From an uncultured Pelagibacteraceae bacterium (GTDB lineage Bacteria; Pseudomonadota; Alphaproteobacteria; Pelagibacterales; Pelagibacteraceae): DNA of 64,000 nucleotides. The number at the start of each line of letters is the position of its first letter. Position 1 is the first letter of the stretch. Shown here piece by piece: positions 24,632 through 34,000 of the stretch. The notes beneath the pieces are model-generated. The model saw nothing but the letters and a program-made list of their open reading frames with translations. It was not told where the DNA came from and made no database searches. The translations under genes were made by a program, and so were the position numbers. The stretch spans positions 62,001 to 126,000 of the forward strand of contig CACIWZ010000003.1 of assembly GCA_902590505.1 (NCBI GenBank). The letters are read 5' to 3'.

Positions 24632-25804
24632 TTATCTTTCAACACACATTGCAATACCCATTCCACCACCGATACAAAGAGTCGCTAAACCTTTTTTGAC
24701 ATCTCTTTTGATCATTTCATGAATTAGAGTAACAAGAATTCTTGTCCCAGATGCGCCTATTGGATGACCTAAGGCAATTGCGCCACCATTTACATTTACT
24801 TTTTCACTCGGAATAGAAAGTGTTTTGATCACAGCTAAACTCTGGGCTGCAAAAGCTTCATTGATTTCAAATAAATCTACATCTTTGACCGTCCACCCAG
24901 CCAAATCTAAAGCTTTTTTTGCTGAAGGTATTGGACCTGTTCCCATTAAAGCTGGATCCACTCCACAACTAGCCCAAGATTTTATTGAAACTAATTTTTC
25001 TATATTTCTTTTTTCAGCTTCATCATTCGTCATAAGGGTAACAGCAGCTGCTCCATCATTAATTCCTGATGCGTTCCCTGCTGTAACAGTGCCATCTTTT
25101 TTAAATACTGGTTTCAATCTAGAAAGTACATCTAAACTAATCCCTTCTCTTGGGTGTTCATCTTTTTCAAAATCTAATTCAGCTTTTTTAGATTTAATTT
25201 TTAAATTTATTATTTCATCTTTAAACTTGCCGTCTTTCTGTGCTTTTAAAGCTTTTTCTTGAGAGTTTAGAGCAAATTTATCTTGTTCATCTCGTGTTAC
25301 TTGAAATTTTTCTGCAACATTCTCTGCTGTTATTCCCATGTGATAGCCATTAAACGCATCCCATAACCCGTCCTTAATCATCGTATCAATTAATTCTGCA
25401 TCCCCTAACTTTTTGCCGTCCCTTAAATGGATTACGTGAGGCGCTAATGACATGTTTTCTTGACCACCAGCGACAAGTATTTTTGCATCACCTGATTTAA
25501 TACTTTGAAAACCAGAAGCAACAGATCTTATACCTGAACCACAAACTTGATTTACAACGTAGGCAGGTTTTTCTTTTGGCACACCTGATTTCATTGCTGC
25601 TTGTCTAGCTGGATTTTGACCACTACCTCCTGTTAAAACTTGACCCATTATTATTTCATCTAAATCACTAGTCTTCAATTTAGATTGTACTACAGCGCCG
25701 GAAATAACAGTCGATCCTAAATCTTCCGCTTTAATATTTTTTAAAGATTTGCCTAGAGACCCAACAGCAGTTCTGATGGCGGATGTAATATAAATATTTT
25801 TCAT
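24632..25804 (-). CDS. phaA: Acetyl-CoA acetyltransferase (biosynthetic-type thiolase)
   Basis: A 390-residue thiolase of the PhaA/AtoB class. The nucleophilic Cys lies in VNQVCGSGIRSV (about residue 88), the catalytic His in GGAIALGHPIGASGTR (about 348) and the second Cys in LCIGGGMGIAM (about 378). The N-terminus IYITSAIRTAVGSLGKSLK is standard. It interconverts two acetyl-CoA with acetoacetyl-CoA. With AacS across the intergenic hairpin it would complete acetoacetate use: activation, then thiolysis to acetyl-CoA. I see no phaB or phaC in the window, so a polymer-synthesis role is not supported. Confidence 0.95.
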   Translation of the reverse strand: MKNIYITSAIRTAVGSLGKSLKNIKAEDLGSTVISGAVVQSKLKTSDLDEIIMGQVLTGGSGQNPARQAAMKSGVPKEKPAYVVNQVCGSGIRSVASGFQSIKSGDAKILVAGGQENMSLAPHVIHLRDGKKLGDAELIDTMIKDGLWDAFNGYHMGITAENVAEKFQVTRDEQDKFALNSQEKALKAQKDGKFKDEIINLKIKSKKAELDFEKDEHPREGISLDVLSRLKPVFKKDGTVTAGNASGINDGAAAVTLMTNDEAEKRNIEKLVSIKSWASCGVDPALMGTGPIPSAKKALDLAGWTVKDVDLFEINEAFAAQSLAVIKTLSIPSEKVNVNGGAIALGHPIGASGTRILVTLIHEMIKRDVKKGLATLCIGGGMGIAMCVER

Positions 25805-25822
25805 TATTATAAATCTATATCT

Positions 25823-27139
25823 TTAATATTTCTTTTCAATTAAAATATCTTTTCTGGCTAGACCAATTAAAATTCCTATTAATAGGAATAAATATGTTGT
25901 GTTTCCAGTTGTAAAAAAACTTCCCGTACTTTTAATTGGAAAAATTTCAGCAATAAATAAAAAAATAAAAGCTATAATAATTTTATTATCATCTAATTTT
26001 GATTTCATGAAATATTTTTTTAAAAATGTAAGATACAAAATTATCATGAAAATAATAAATATTAGCAAAAATCCAACAATACCTGTTTCGGTAAGTATCT
26101 CTAAATAATAATTATGGGGGTGCATATTACAAATAAATTTTGAATCTTTATCAATATTAGATCTTTCATGACAATAATACCTAAAGTTTTTTATACCTCC
26201 TCCAATATATTTATTCATTAACCATGTGCCGTGAAATGAAGCGAATTCTTTAAGGTATGGAGGCATATTTTTATTATTAAAATCTTTATTTAAAACAATT
26301 ATAGTCATTGTGGAAACTTGACCGTAAAAACCTCCAAAATTTTCCCTTACTTTTGAATTAAAACTAAATAATAAATACAAAACTAGAGTAAAAGTAATGA
26401 TTGAGGGAAAAAAATATTTTCTAGTATGTTTTTGAAAAATGATAATCAGAGTGACTGTTAATAAAAATAACAATAGTGGCATTCTATTTCCAGATAACAC
26501 AATTGCTATTAAGAATATTATAAATAAAAAAGGTGTAGTAAATTTTAAATATTTCAAATATTTTTCAGAATAAAAAAGTGGGATTAAAAAAAAAGAAAAG
26601 ATAGAAAATCTTTGTATATATCCCCCTGCTATTAATTCATCACCAAAAGGGCCTCCAAGGTTATTCTTAATTCCCTTATGTCCAAAGATATCTGTTCCAT
26701 TGAAAAATTGATAAATAATATCAAAACTGACAAATAAAGACATCAGTGTACATGAAGTGAAAAAATACTTAAAATTTAAAGTATTTGTCTCAATTAAATA
26801 TCTTAAAACAATATAAAAAAGTAAATATTTTAAGAAAAAAACAGATTTTACAATTGTTGCAAAATATCCTTTCCACGCTAAACTTATAGAATAAAAATAG
26901 TAATCATTGACTATTCCAGTTAATAAAACCAAAAAAAAGAATGCAAAAAATAACTTATCTACAAGAAAATATTTAATTTTAAATACTTTTTTACCGTGTA
27001 AAAGTAATGTTGACAGAATTAACAATATTAAATTGATATTTATAATCATATTACCAGCAACAAAACTTACTGGAATAATAAATATTAGCAAATTCAAATA
27101 ATTTGATTTTGTAATGGGAAATTTTGATAATAAATACAT
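25823..27139 (-). CDS. O-antigen ligase / Wzy-like polysaccharide membrane protein
   Basis: A 438-residue polytopic protein with about 11-12 membrane segments. The large periplasmic loop ends with CNMHPHNYYLEILTETGIVGF, the H-x-x-x-L-E-x-x-x-E-x-G pattern of the O-antigen ligase/polymerase family (WaaL/Wzy). It would join or polymerise surface glycans on a lipid carrier at the periplasmic face. Ligase and polymerase functions cannot be separated from sequence. It is the first of a surface-carbohydrate group around tRNA-Arg, with a GT39-like protein and the undecaprenyl-phosphate recycling enzyme UppP nearby. Confidence 0.8.
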   Translation of the reverse strand: MYLLSKFPITKSNYLNLLIFIIPVSFVAGNMIININLILLILSTLLLHGKKVFKIKYFLVDKLFFAFFFLVLLTGIVNDYYFYSISLAWKGYFATIVKSVFFLKYLLFYIVLRYLIETNTLNFKYFFTSCTLMSLFVSFDIIYQFFNGTDIFGHKGIKNNLGGPFGDELIAGGYIQRFSIFSFFLIPLFYSEKYLKYLKFTTPFLFIIFLIAIVLSGNRMPLLLFLLTVTLIIIFQKHTRKYFFPSIITFTLVLYLLFSFNSKVRENFGGFYGQVSTMTIIVLNKDFNNKNMPPYLKEFASFHGTWLMNKYIGGGIKNFRYYCHERSNIDKDSKFICNMHPHNYYLEILTETGIVGFLLIFIIFMIILYLTFLKKYFMKSKLDDNKIIIAFIFLFIAEIFPIKSTGSFFTTGNTTYLFLLIGILIGLARKDILIEKKY

Positions 27140-27215
27140 TTTTTAAAAACTATGTTATTTATTTATCACATGAAATAAATATAAAAAATTAAATTTAATA
27201 ATTTATATAAATACC

Positions 27216-27292
27216 GCGCCTGTAGCTCAACTGGATAGAGCGCTTGGCTACGGACCAGGAGGTTCTGGGTTCAAATCCTAGCAGGCGCGCCA
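27216..27292 (+). tRNA. tRNA-Arg (ACG)
   Basis: The acceptor stem GCGCCTG pairs with CAGGCGC, followed by discriminator G and an encoded CCA. The D arm is GCTCAACTGGATAGAGC, and the anticodon arm TTGG-CTACGGA-CCAG gives ACG, the inosine-modified arginine anticodon. The T arm is CTGGGTTCAAATCCTAG. The ATG of the next gene lies three bases after the CCA. Confidence 0.97.
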
Positions 27293-27295
27293 AAA

Positions 27296-28531
27296 ATGAA
27301 AAATATATTTAAACATAAAGAGATAATTTACCTTTTATTTGCAAGTTTTGTTGTAAGAGTTTTTGTATCTTATTTTTATTCAGATACTGTTTTGAAAAAT
27401 GAGTGGTCAATGATTCTTCACAATTATCAAATTTCAGGAATATTTGGATTTAATGTCGTCATTAGTGATAGTCTTGCAATTCCAAAGTTTGCAGAAATTG
27501 GTGAGAGAGTCTTGCCAACAGCTTTTATGCCACCATTATATTTATATTTTATTTATATTGTAAAAAATTTATCAAATGAATTAGTTGGTATAGCTCCTCT
27601 AATAGTTTTTTTACAAATTGTGTTGAGTTTAATCTCTATAATTATGATTTATAAAATTATTAAGAATCTTACAGAGAGTAAATTTTTAATAAGATTTTTG
27701 ACTATTGCTTTTGCTTTTTTTCCAATAAATATTTATGCGTCATCACAAATATCTTCAGTAAGTTTACAATTATTATTATCATTAATATTTTTTTATTACT
27801 TAATATTAATTTTAAAAAAAGATAAATTGAAGTATATCATAATTTTTTCAGTACTAGGTGGTTTGTTGATTTTAATTAGAGGTGAATTTTTAATACTGTA
27901 CTTTTTCACTTTATTCTACTTTTTTATTTTTTACAAAAGACAGTTAAAATTAATTTTAGTTTCTTTATCTTTAACGTTACTCACTATTTCACCATACCTC
28001 ATAAGAAACTATTTATATTTTGATAACTTAACTCTTACCAAATCATTTGGATATAATTTGCTTAAAGGCAACAACCCATCATTCAAAGTGGAGGGTGATA
28101 TAGAACTAATTGAAAAAATAAAAAAGGAAAACAATTTAGCATTAGACAATAATTATGAATTTGAGCTTGATAATATATTAAGAGATAAAGCTTTAAGTTT
28201 TATTAGAAATAATCCTATAGAATATTTTAAACTATATTTGCTAAAAATTTTTTCTTTCTTATTTTTTGATATTAACTCGTCATATCCACATTACTATAAC
28301 TTTTTTCACATAGTCCCGAAACTGATTATATCAATCACAAGTTTAGTCGGCGCCATTATAGCTATAAATAAAAAAGGATTCTTCCAGTACTTATCTTTAT
28401 ACTTTTTTTTAAATATTTTTTTATTTTCTGTTTTTTTTATTTTGCCGAGGTATAGTTTGATTCTACTACCGGTTCAAATTTTGTTATCAATCGATTTTAT
28501 TAAATATCTAAGAAGAAAATTCTTTGATTAA
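27296..28531 (+). CDS. Polytopic GT39/ArnT-like glycosyltransferase
   Basis: A 411-residue membrane protein with around ten helices. The first helix is followed by a periplasmic loop (YFYSDTVLKNEWSMIL, later PTAFMPPLYLYFIYIV) where ArnT/PMT-type enzymes carry their catalytic acidic residue. Further on, ILIRGEFLILYFFTLFYFF and ISPYLIRNYLYFDNLTLTKS match the general GT39/DUF2029-like pattern. It probably transfers a sugar from a polyprenyl phosphate carrier in the periplasm. The ATG is only three bases after tRNA-Arg, and no internal Met can replace it without losing the first helix. The family is assigned by overall pattern; confidence is moderate. Confidence 0.65.
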   Translation: MKNIFKHKEIIYLLFASFVVRVFVSYFYSDTVLKNEWSMILHNYQISGIFGFNVVISDSLAIPKFAEIGERVLPTAFMPPLYLYFIYIVKNLSNELVGIAPLIVFLQIVLSLISIIMIYKIIKNLTESKFLIRFLTIAFAFFPINIYASSQISSVSLQLLLSLIFFYYLILILKKDKLKYIIIFSVLGGLLILIRGEFLILYFFTLFYFFIFYKRQLKLILVSLSLTLLTISPYLIRNYLYFDNLTLTKSFGYNLLKGNNPSFKVEGDIELIEKIKKENNLALDNNYEFELDNILRDKALSFIRNNPIEYFKLYLLKIFSFLFFDINSSYPHYYNFFHIVPKLIISITSLVGAIIAINKKGFFQYLSLYFFLNIFLFSVFFILPRYSLILLPVQILLSIDFIKYLRRKFFD

Positions 28532-28598
28532 TTTTTTTATAATTATTTATATTGTTTTTTTGAGAAAATACTATTAAATATAAAAAAATAGATTAGTT

Positions 28599-28676
28599 AT
28601 GTCGTTACAAAAATCAGTAATTATATTTTTTATATTAGTATTAGTGATCTTATTAATTTTAACTTATATTTTATAA
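28599..28676 (+). CDS. Possible 25-residue single-helix membrane peptide
   Basis: ATG at 28599 opens MSLQKSVIIFFILVLVILLI and ends LTYIL-TAA, overlapping the convergent uppP stop by 6 bases. A short polar start followed by 18 hydrophobic residues looks like a genuine one-pass membrane peptide. AT-rich DNA readily encodes such strings by chance, and I see no ribosome binding site. It is listed because it fills the only gap after the GT39-like gene. Confidence 0.25.
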   Translation: MSLQKSVIIFFILVLVILLILTYIL

Positions 28677-29429
28677 GTAGCTTAAAAATAGCAAGATTAC
28701 ACCAAGTAATACTCTATAAATAACAAATATTTTTAAACTAAACTTTCTCACGAAATTTAAAAAATATTTTATTGTTAATATTGAGAATAAAAAAGATAAA
28801 ATAATACAAAGTATATTCGTTATTGAAAAATTCATATTGTTTGAAGACAATGTATTATTTAATCCAAAAAGTGATACAGCACCTAAAGTTGGCAAAGACA
28901 ATAGAAATGATATTTTTGCGGAGTCAAACCTATTGAAATTTAAGATCCTTGCAGCTGATAGGGTTATACCTGATCTACTTACGCCAGGAATCAAAGACAA
29001 AATTTGAAAAGTACCAATAAATATTGCTGATTTAAAACTAAAGTTACTTTCAATATTTTTACTTAGATCGCACTTATCACTAAAATATAGTATTATACCG
29101 AATATCAAAGTGGTCCATGCAATTACCTTTATGTTTCTTAAATTTTCAATTAAATTGGTTTCAACTAAAAAAAAACCAATTAACATTACTGGTATAGAGG
29201 AAATTAAGATCTTTAAAAAAAGAATTTTATTTTTTACAAAATCTAATATATCTTTATAGAAATAACAAAGTACTGCTAAAAAAGAACCAATATGTAAACT
29301 AACATCTACTAAAAGACTCTGTTCTTCAAAATTAGTATAACTTGAAAATAAAATTAAATGAGAAGAAGAGCTTACAGGTATAAACTCTGTTATTCCTTGA
29401 ATTAAAGATAATAAAAATATTTCAATCAT
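28671..29429 (-). CDS. uppP: Undecaprenyl-diphosphate phosphatase
   Basis: A 252-residue inner-membrane enzyme that dephosphorylates undecaprenyl diphosphate to recycle the lipid carrier for peptidoglycan and surface glycans. The two catalytic motifs are clear: SLIQGITEFIPVSSSSHLIL near residue 10 and SLIPGVSRSGITLSAARIL near residue 145. Length and about eight hydrophobic segments fit BacA/UppP. It is divergent from gltD and convergent with the GT39-like gene; its role supports the neighbouring glycan genes. It also confers bacitracin tolerance in many bacteria when overexpressed. Confidence 0.95.
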   Translation of the reverse strand: MIEIFLLSLIQGITEFIPVSSSSHLILFSSYTNFEEQSLLVDVSLHIGSFLAVLCYFYKDILDFVKNKILFLKILISSIPVMLIGFFLVETNLIENLRNIKVIAWTTLIFGIILYFSDKCDLSKNIESNFSFKSAIFIGTFQILSLIPGVSRSGITLSAARILNFNRFDSAKISFLLSLPTLGAVSLFGLNNTLSSNNMNFSITNILCIILSFLFSILTIKYFLNFVRKFSLKIFVIYRVLLGVILLFLSYL

Positions 29430-29483
29430 AGTCTCTTAAAAATTAATAAAATTGAAGGTTGTTTTTTTGATGTCATTATAGAT

Positions 29484-29500
29484 TGCATATCAGGTATGCA
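29484..29500. promoter_or_regulatory. 17-bp palindrome upstream of gltD (NtrC-type geometry)
   Basis: TGCATA (29484-29489) and TATGCA (29495-29500) form a perfect inverted repeat with a five-base centre. The outer TGCA-N9-TGCA matches the ends and 17-bp length of NtrC boxes (TGCACC-N5-GGTGCA), though the inner bases differ. It sits about 90 bases upstream of the predicted gltD transcription start, a typical upstream-activator distance, in front of a nitrogen-assimilation operon. Confidence 0.4.
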
Positions 29501-29548
29501 TAAAAATACATTAAAAATAAAGGAATATTAAATTATTGGTAAATAATA

Positions 29549-29577
29549 TTGACCTTAAAATTCTATTAATTTAAATA
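29549..29577 (+). promoter_or_regulatory. Candidate gltDB promoter
   Basis: TTGACC (29549-29554) and TAAATA (29572-29577) are separated by 17 bases and would start transcription about 16 bases before the gltD ATG. The -35 is the same TTGACC seen before the TAXI binding-protein gene. Confidence 0.5.
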
Positions 29578-29600
29578 TTTATTTACTATTTTGCAAAATT

Positions 29601-31040
29601 ATGAAGAAAAAAATGCTCCAATTTGTAGATTTAAATCAGGAAACACCGGTTAAAAGATCTACAGTAAAGAGAAAAAAAGATTTTAACGAGATTTATAATG
29701 AATTCGTTACTGAAAAAGCAAAAGAACAATCGAGCAGATGTTCACAATGCGGCGTACCTTTTTGCCAAATTCATTGTCCTCTAAGCAACAATATACCTGA
29801 TTGGTTAAAATTAACAGCCGAGGGAAGGTTAAAAGAGGCTTACGAAATTTCACAAAGCACAAATAATATGCCTGAAGTATGTGGAAGAATTTGTCCTCAA
29901 GATAGATTATGCGAAGGAAATTGCGTAATCGAACAATCTGGTCATGGAACAGTTACTATTGGTTCAGTAGAAAAATATATTAATGATACGGCTTGGGAGA
30001 AAGGTTGGGTAAAACCAATAAAAGTTAAGAAAGAGTTAAAACAGTCAATCGGAATTATAGGCGCAGGACCAGCTGGAATGGCATGTGCTGAAGAATTAAG
30101 AAAATCTGGTTACCAAGTTACTATATACGATAGATATGATAGACCAGGGGGACTTTTAATATACGGGATTCCAAACTTTAAGCTTGAAAAATTTGTTGTT
30201 GAGAGAAGAACTAAACTTTTAAAAGATAGTGGTATTAAGTTTGTTCAAAATTTCGAAGTTGGTAAAAATGATACACTTTATGGTCTAAAGAAAAAGCATG
30301 ATGCTGTTTTAATTGCAACTGGAGTTTACAAAGCTAGAGAAATCGACATTGAGGGTCATAGTTTGAAAAATATTTTCCCCGCTATGGATTTTTTAACAGC
30401 ATCAAATAGAAAAGGATTAGGAGATAAAGTTCAGTTATTCGACGACGGTACTTTAAACGCTGAAGGCAAAGATGTAGTAGTCATTGGTGGCGGAGATACT
30501 GCTATGGATTGTGTAAGAACATCTATAAGACAAAAAGCAAAATCAGTAAAATGTTTATATCGTAGGGATAGAGAAAATATGCCTGGTTCAGCAAGGGAAG
30601 TTGGTAATGCCATAGAAGAGGGAGTAGAGTTTGTATGGTTAACAAGCCCAAAGAGATTTATTGGAAATTCGAAAGTTGAAGAAGTAGAAGTGCTTAAAAT
30701 GAAATTAGGAGATCCAGATTCTTCAGGAAGAAGACGACCAGAAATACAATCAGGATCAGAATATAAAATAAAAGCAGACCTGGTGATAAAATCTCTGGGA
30801 TTTGATCCAGAAAATTTACCCAAATTATTTAATGCGGAAGAGTTAGTTATTTCAAAATGGGGAACAATAAAAATTGATCTTAAAACGATGCAGACAAATT
30901 TAGACGGTGTATTTGCTGCAGGAGATATAGTTAGAGGAGCTTCATTAGTAGTTTGGGCAATAAGAGATGGCAGAGATGCTGCAGTCCAAATTGAGAAATA
31001 TTTACAATCAAAAGAAAATAAATCAGTTAAAGCAGCTTAA
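29601..31040 (+). CDS. gltD: Glutamate synthase (NADPH) small subunit
   Basis: A 479-residue flavoprotein. The N-terminal ~150 residues carry the Cys clusters CSQCGVPFCQIHCPLSNNIP and CGRICPQDRLCEGNC for two [4Fe-4S] centres. The FAD-binding GIIGAGPAGMACAEELRKSG starts near residue 151, the NADPH-binding VVIGGGDTAMDCVRTSIRQ near 296, and the C-terminal GVFAAGDIVRGASLVVWAI contacts FAD. It passes electrons from NADPH to GltB to make glutamate from 2-oxoglutarate and glutamine. The order gltD-gltB is reversed relative to E. coli gltBD. The gap to gltB is one base. Confidence 0.96.
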   Translation: MKKKMLQFVDLNQETPVKRSTVKRKKDFNEIYNEFVTEKAKEQSSRCSQCGVPFCQIHCPLSNNIPDWLKLTAEGRLKEAYEISQSTNNMPEVCGRICPQDRLCEGNCVIEQSGHGTVTIGSVEKYINDTAWEKGWVKPIKVKKELKQSIGIIGAGPAGMACAEELRKSGYQVTIYDRYDRPGGLLIYGIPNFKLEKFVVERRTKLLKDSGIKFVQNFEVGKNDTLYGLKKKHDAVLIATGVYKAREIDIEGHSLKNIFPAMDFLTASNRKGLGDKVQLFDDGTLNAEGKDVVVIGGGDTAMDCVRTSIRQKAKSVKCLYRRDRENMPGSAREVGNAIEEGVEFVWLTSPKRFIGNSKVEEVEVLKMKLGDPDSSGRRRPEIQSGSEYKIKADLVIKSLGFDPENLPKLFNAEELVISKWGTIKIDLKTMQTNLDGVFAAGDIVRGASLVVWAIRDGRDAAVQIEKYLQSKENKSVKAA

Positions 31041-31041
31041 A

Positions 31042-34000
31042 ATGGATGCGTATAAAAAAAATAAATCTCTTTTAGAAAGAACTCATAATTATAAATCTGA
31101 TATGGAACATGATGCATGTGGTGTTGGACTTATTGCATCAACTAATGGAAAAAAAACTAGAAAAGTTGTTGAATACGGTATTGAAGCTTTAAAAGCCATT
31201 TGGCACCGAGGAGCAGTGGACGCAGATGGTAAATCTGGTGATGGGGCAGGCATACAAATAGAAATTGCCCCTGAATTTTTCAAGGAGAAAATTTTAGCTA
31301 CAGGCCATACACCAGATGACAATAACAGAATTTGCGTGGGAATGGTTTTCTTGCCAAGAACCGATTACTCAGAACAGGAAAAATGCAGGGAGATAATTGA
31401 GTCCGCCTTACTTGAAGGAAACTATTATATTTACGGATGGAGGCAGGTACCAATCAACCCTAGTGTTCTTGGAAAAACTGCTGATCAAAGTCGACCTGAA
31501 ATAGCCCAAGTAATGTTTAAAAAAAATGAAAATTTAGAAACTAATGACCTTGAAAGGGATCTTTTTGAAACTCGAAAGAAAATAGAGAAAATTGCGAGAA
31601 ATAGTCAACTAAAGGAATTCTATATTTGCTCGTTTAGTTCAAGATCTATCGTTTATAAAGGAATGTTTTTAGCAGAAATGCTCTCCGAATTCTATCCCGA
31701 CCTAAATGATAAAAAACTTACATCAAGATTTGCCGTTTTTCATCAAAGATATTCAACTAACACCTTTCCTAGTTGGGACCTGGCTCAACCATTTAGGACG
31801 CTGGCACATAATGGTGAAATCAATACTCTCAAAGGTAATATAAATTGGATGAAAATCCATGAGCAAGATATGTCTAGCTCATTATTTAAAAATGTAAAAA
31901 ACCTTCAACCTGTAATTAGAAGTACATCAGACTCAGGCGCACTTGATAACGTATTTGAATTGTTAGTACATTCTGGAAAGTTAGCTCCTCTGATAAAATT
32001 AATGATGATACCTGATGCTTGGTCGAAAAGAAGTAAAACAGTTCCAAAAAATCATCAGGACTTGTTTAACTTTTTAAATAGCACAATAGAACCTTGGGAT
32101 GGACCTGCTGCAATTTGTGCAACAGATGCAAAATGGGTTCTAGCATCATCGGATAGAAATGGGTTGAGACCACTTAGGTATACCATTACATCAGATAATT
32201 TATTTTTTGCCGGTTCAGAGACAGGAATGATTAAAATACCTGAGGAAAATATTATTGAAAAAGGAAAATTAGGTCCAGGTCAAATCATCGCGATTGATTT
32301 GAAAAAAGGCAAACTGTTCAAAGATAAAGAAATTAAAGATAAGTTAGCTAAAGATTATAAAAAATATAGTAAACAAATAATTGATTTAGAAAAGAAAATT
32401 TCAAATGAAAATGAGAAACCTAATTTTTTAAGTGAAGATTTAAGAAAGAGGCAATATTTATCAGGTTTAAGTGTAGAAGACTTAGAATTAATACTTCATC
32501 CAATGGCTGAAGAAGGAAAAGAGGCATCAGGCTCAATGGGGGACGATACCCCAGTTGCCGTGTTGTCTAGTCATTTCAGACCAGTATCTCATTATTTTAG
32601 ACAAAATTTTAGTCAGGTAACCAATCCACCAATCGACTCATTAAGAGAAAATAAGGTCATGAGTTTAAAAACAAGATTTGGAAATCTTGGTAATATTTTA
32701 GATTTTGACAACCTAACAGAGGAAAATATTTATGTGTTAGATAGCCCAATTCTTACAAATTCACAGCTTAAAAAATTTAAGAGGTTTTTTTCAAAAAAAA
32801 CAAAAGAAATTGATTGTACATTTGACATATCTTCTTCACTTAAAGATAGAATTGAACAAATTAGAGAGGAAGCTGAAACTTCTGTAAGAGAAGGAAGTAC
32901 TTGCCTAATTCTTTCTGATAAAAATATTTCAAATAAAAAAGCTAGCATACCAAGTATATTAACTGTGGGAGCAGTACACTCGCACTTAGTAAAGCTTGGT
33001 CTTAGAGGGTATTGTTCATTAAATGTTGAATGCGCTGATGCTTTAGACACACATTCTTTTGCAATTTTAATTGGAGTAGGAGCAACAACTATTAACCCAT
33101 ATTTAGCAATAGATAGTATTTATCAAAGATATGAAAAAAAATTATTTGGAAAATCTGATTTTGAAAGCTGTGTTGTTAAGTTTAAAAAATCAATTGATGC
33201 TGGTTTACTTAAAATAATGTCTAAAATGGGCATATCAGTGATAAGTTCATATAGAGGAGGATGTAATTTTGAAGCTGTTGGTCTTAGTAGAGCTATTGTG
33301 TCGGACTATTTTCCTGGCATGTCATCAAGAATATCGGGTATAGGGGTCATCGGGATAGAGAAAAAAATTAAAGAGCTCCATGCAAAATTTAATTCAAAAA
33401 ATGTTTTTACTTTACCTATCGGAGGTCTTTACAGATATAGAAAAAGCGGTGAAGATCATCAGTATCAAGGAAAACTTATTCATTTGCTTCAAAGTGCGGT
33501 GGGAAGTGGATCCTATGAACAATACAAAAGGTATTCGGCTGGAATACATAATCTACCACCAATAAATATTAGAGATTTATTAGAATTTAAAAAATCTAGA
33601 GATAAAATAAATATCGATGAAGTCGAACCACTAGAAAACATTTTGAAAAGATTTGGCAGCGGAAGTATGTCACACGGTGCTTTATCTGCTGAAGCTCATG
33701 AAACATTAGCAACAGGCATGAATAGGATCAAGGGTGCTTCTTGCAGTGGAGAAGGAGGTGAAGATGCTAAAAGATTTAAAGTTTTATCTAACGGTGATAG
33801 TGCAAATTCAAGAGTAAAGCAGATCGCTTCTGCGAGGTTTGGCGTAACAGTAGATTATTTAAATAATGCTAATGAAATAGAAATTAAAATTGCTCAAGGT
33901 GCGAAACCAGGAGAGGGAGGTCAGCTGCCAGGTTTTAAAGTAACTGATGAAATAGCTCGACTGAGACACTCTACACCTGGAGTAACTTTAATTTCTCCCC

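Noticed and set aside
24619-24669. Upstream extension of the deacetylase ORF
   Set aside because: It is read out of frame within the thiolase gene; family members begin near MELPVVNHPDYV.
24825-25262. 145-residue ORF antisense to the thiolase, and similar long shadows such as 30431-30823 and 59480-59893
   Set aside because: They are reverse-frame translations of conserved genes with low-complexity Ser/Leu/Phe composition and no independent signals.
29430-29600. Possible riboswitch between uppP and gltD
   Set aside because: Apart from the palindrome and promoter there is no conserved multi-stem structure, and the predicted leader is only about 16 bases.
30967-31041. Upstream extension of gltB within gltD
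   Set aside because: The glutaminase Cys and propeptide fit the ATG at 31042; the extension is out-of-frame translation of gltD.
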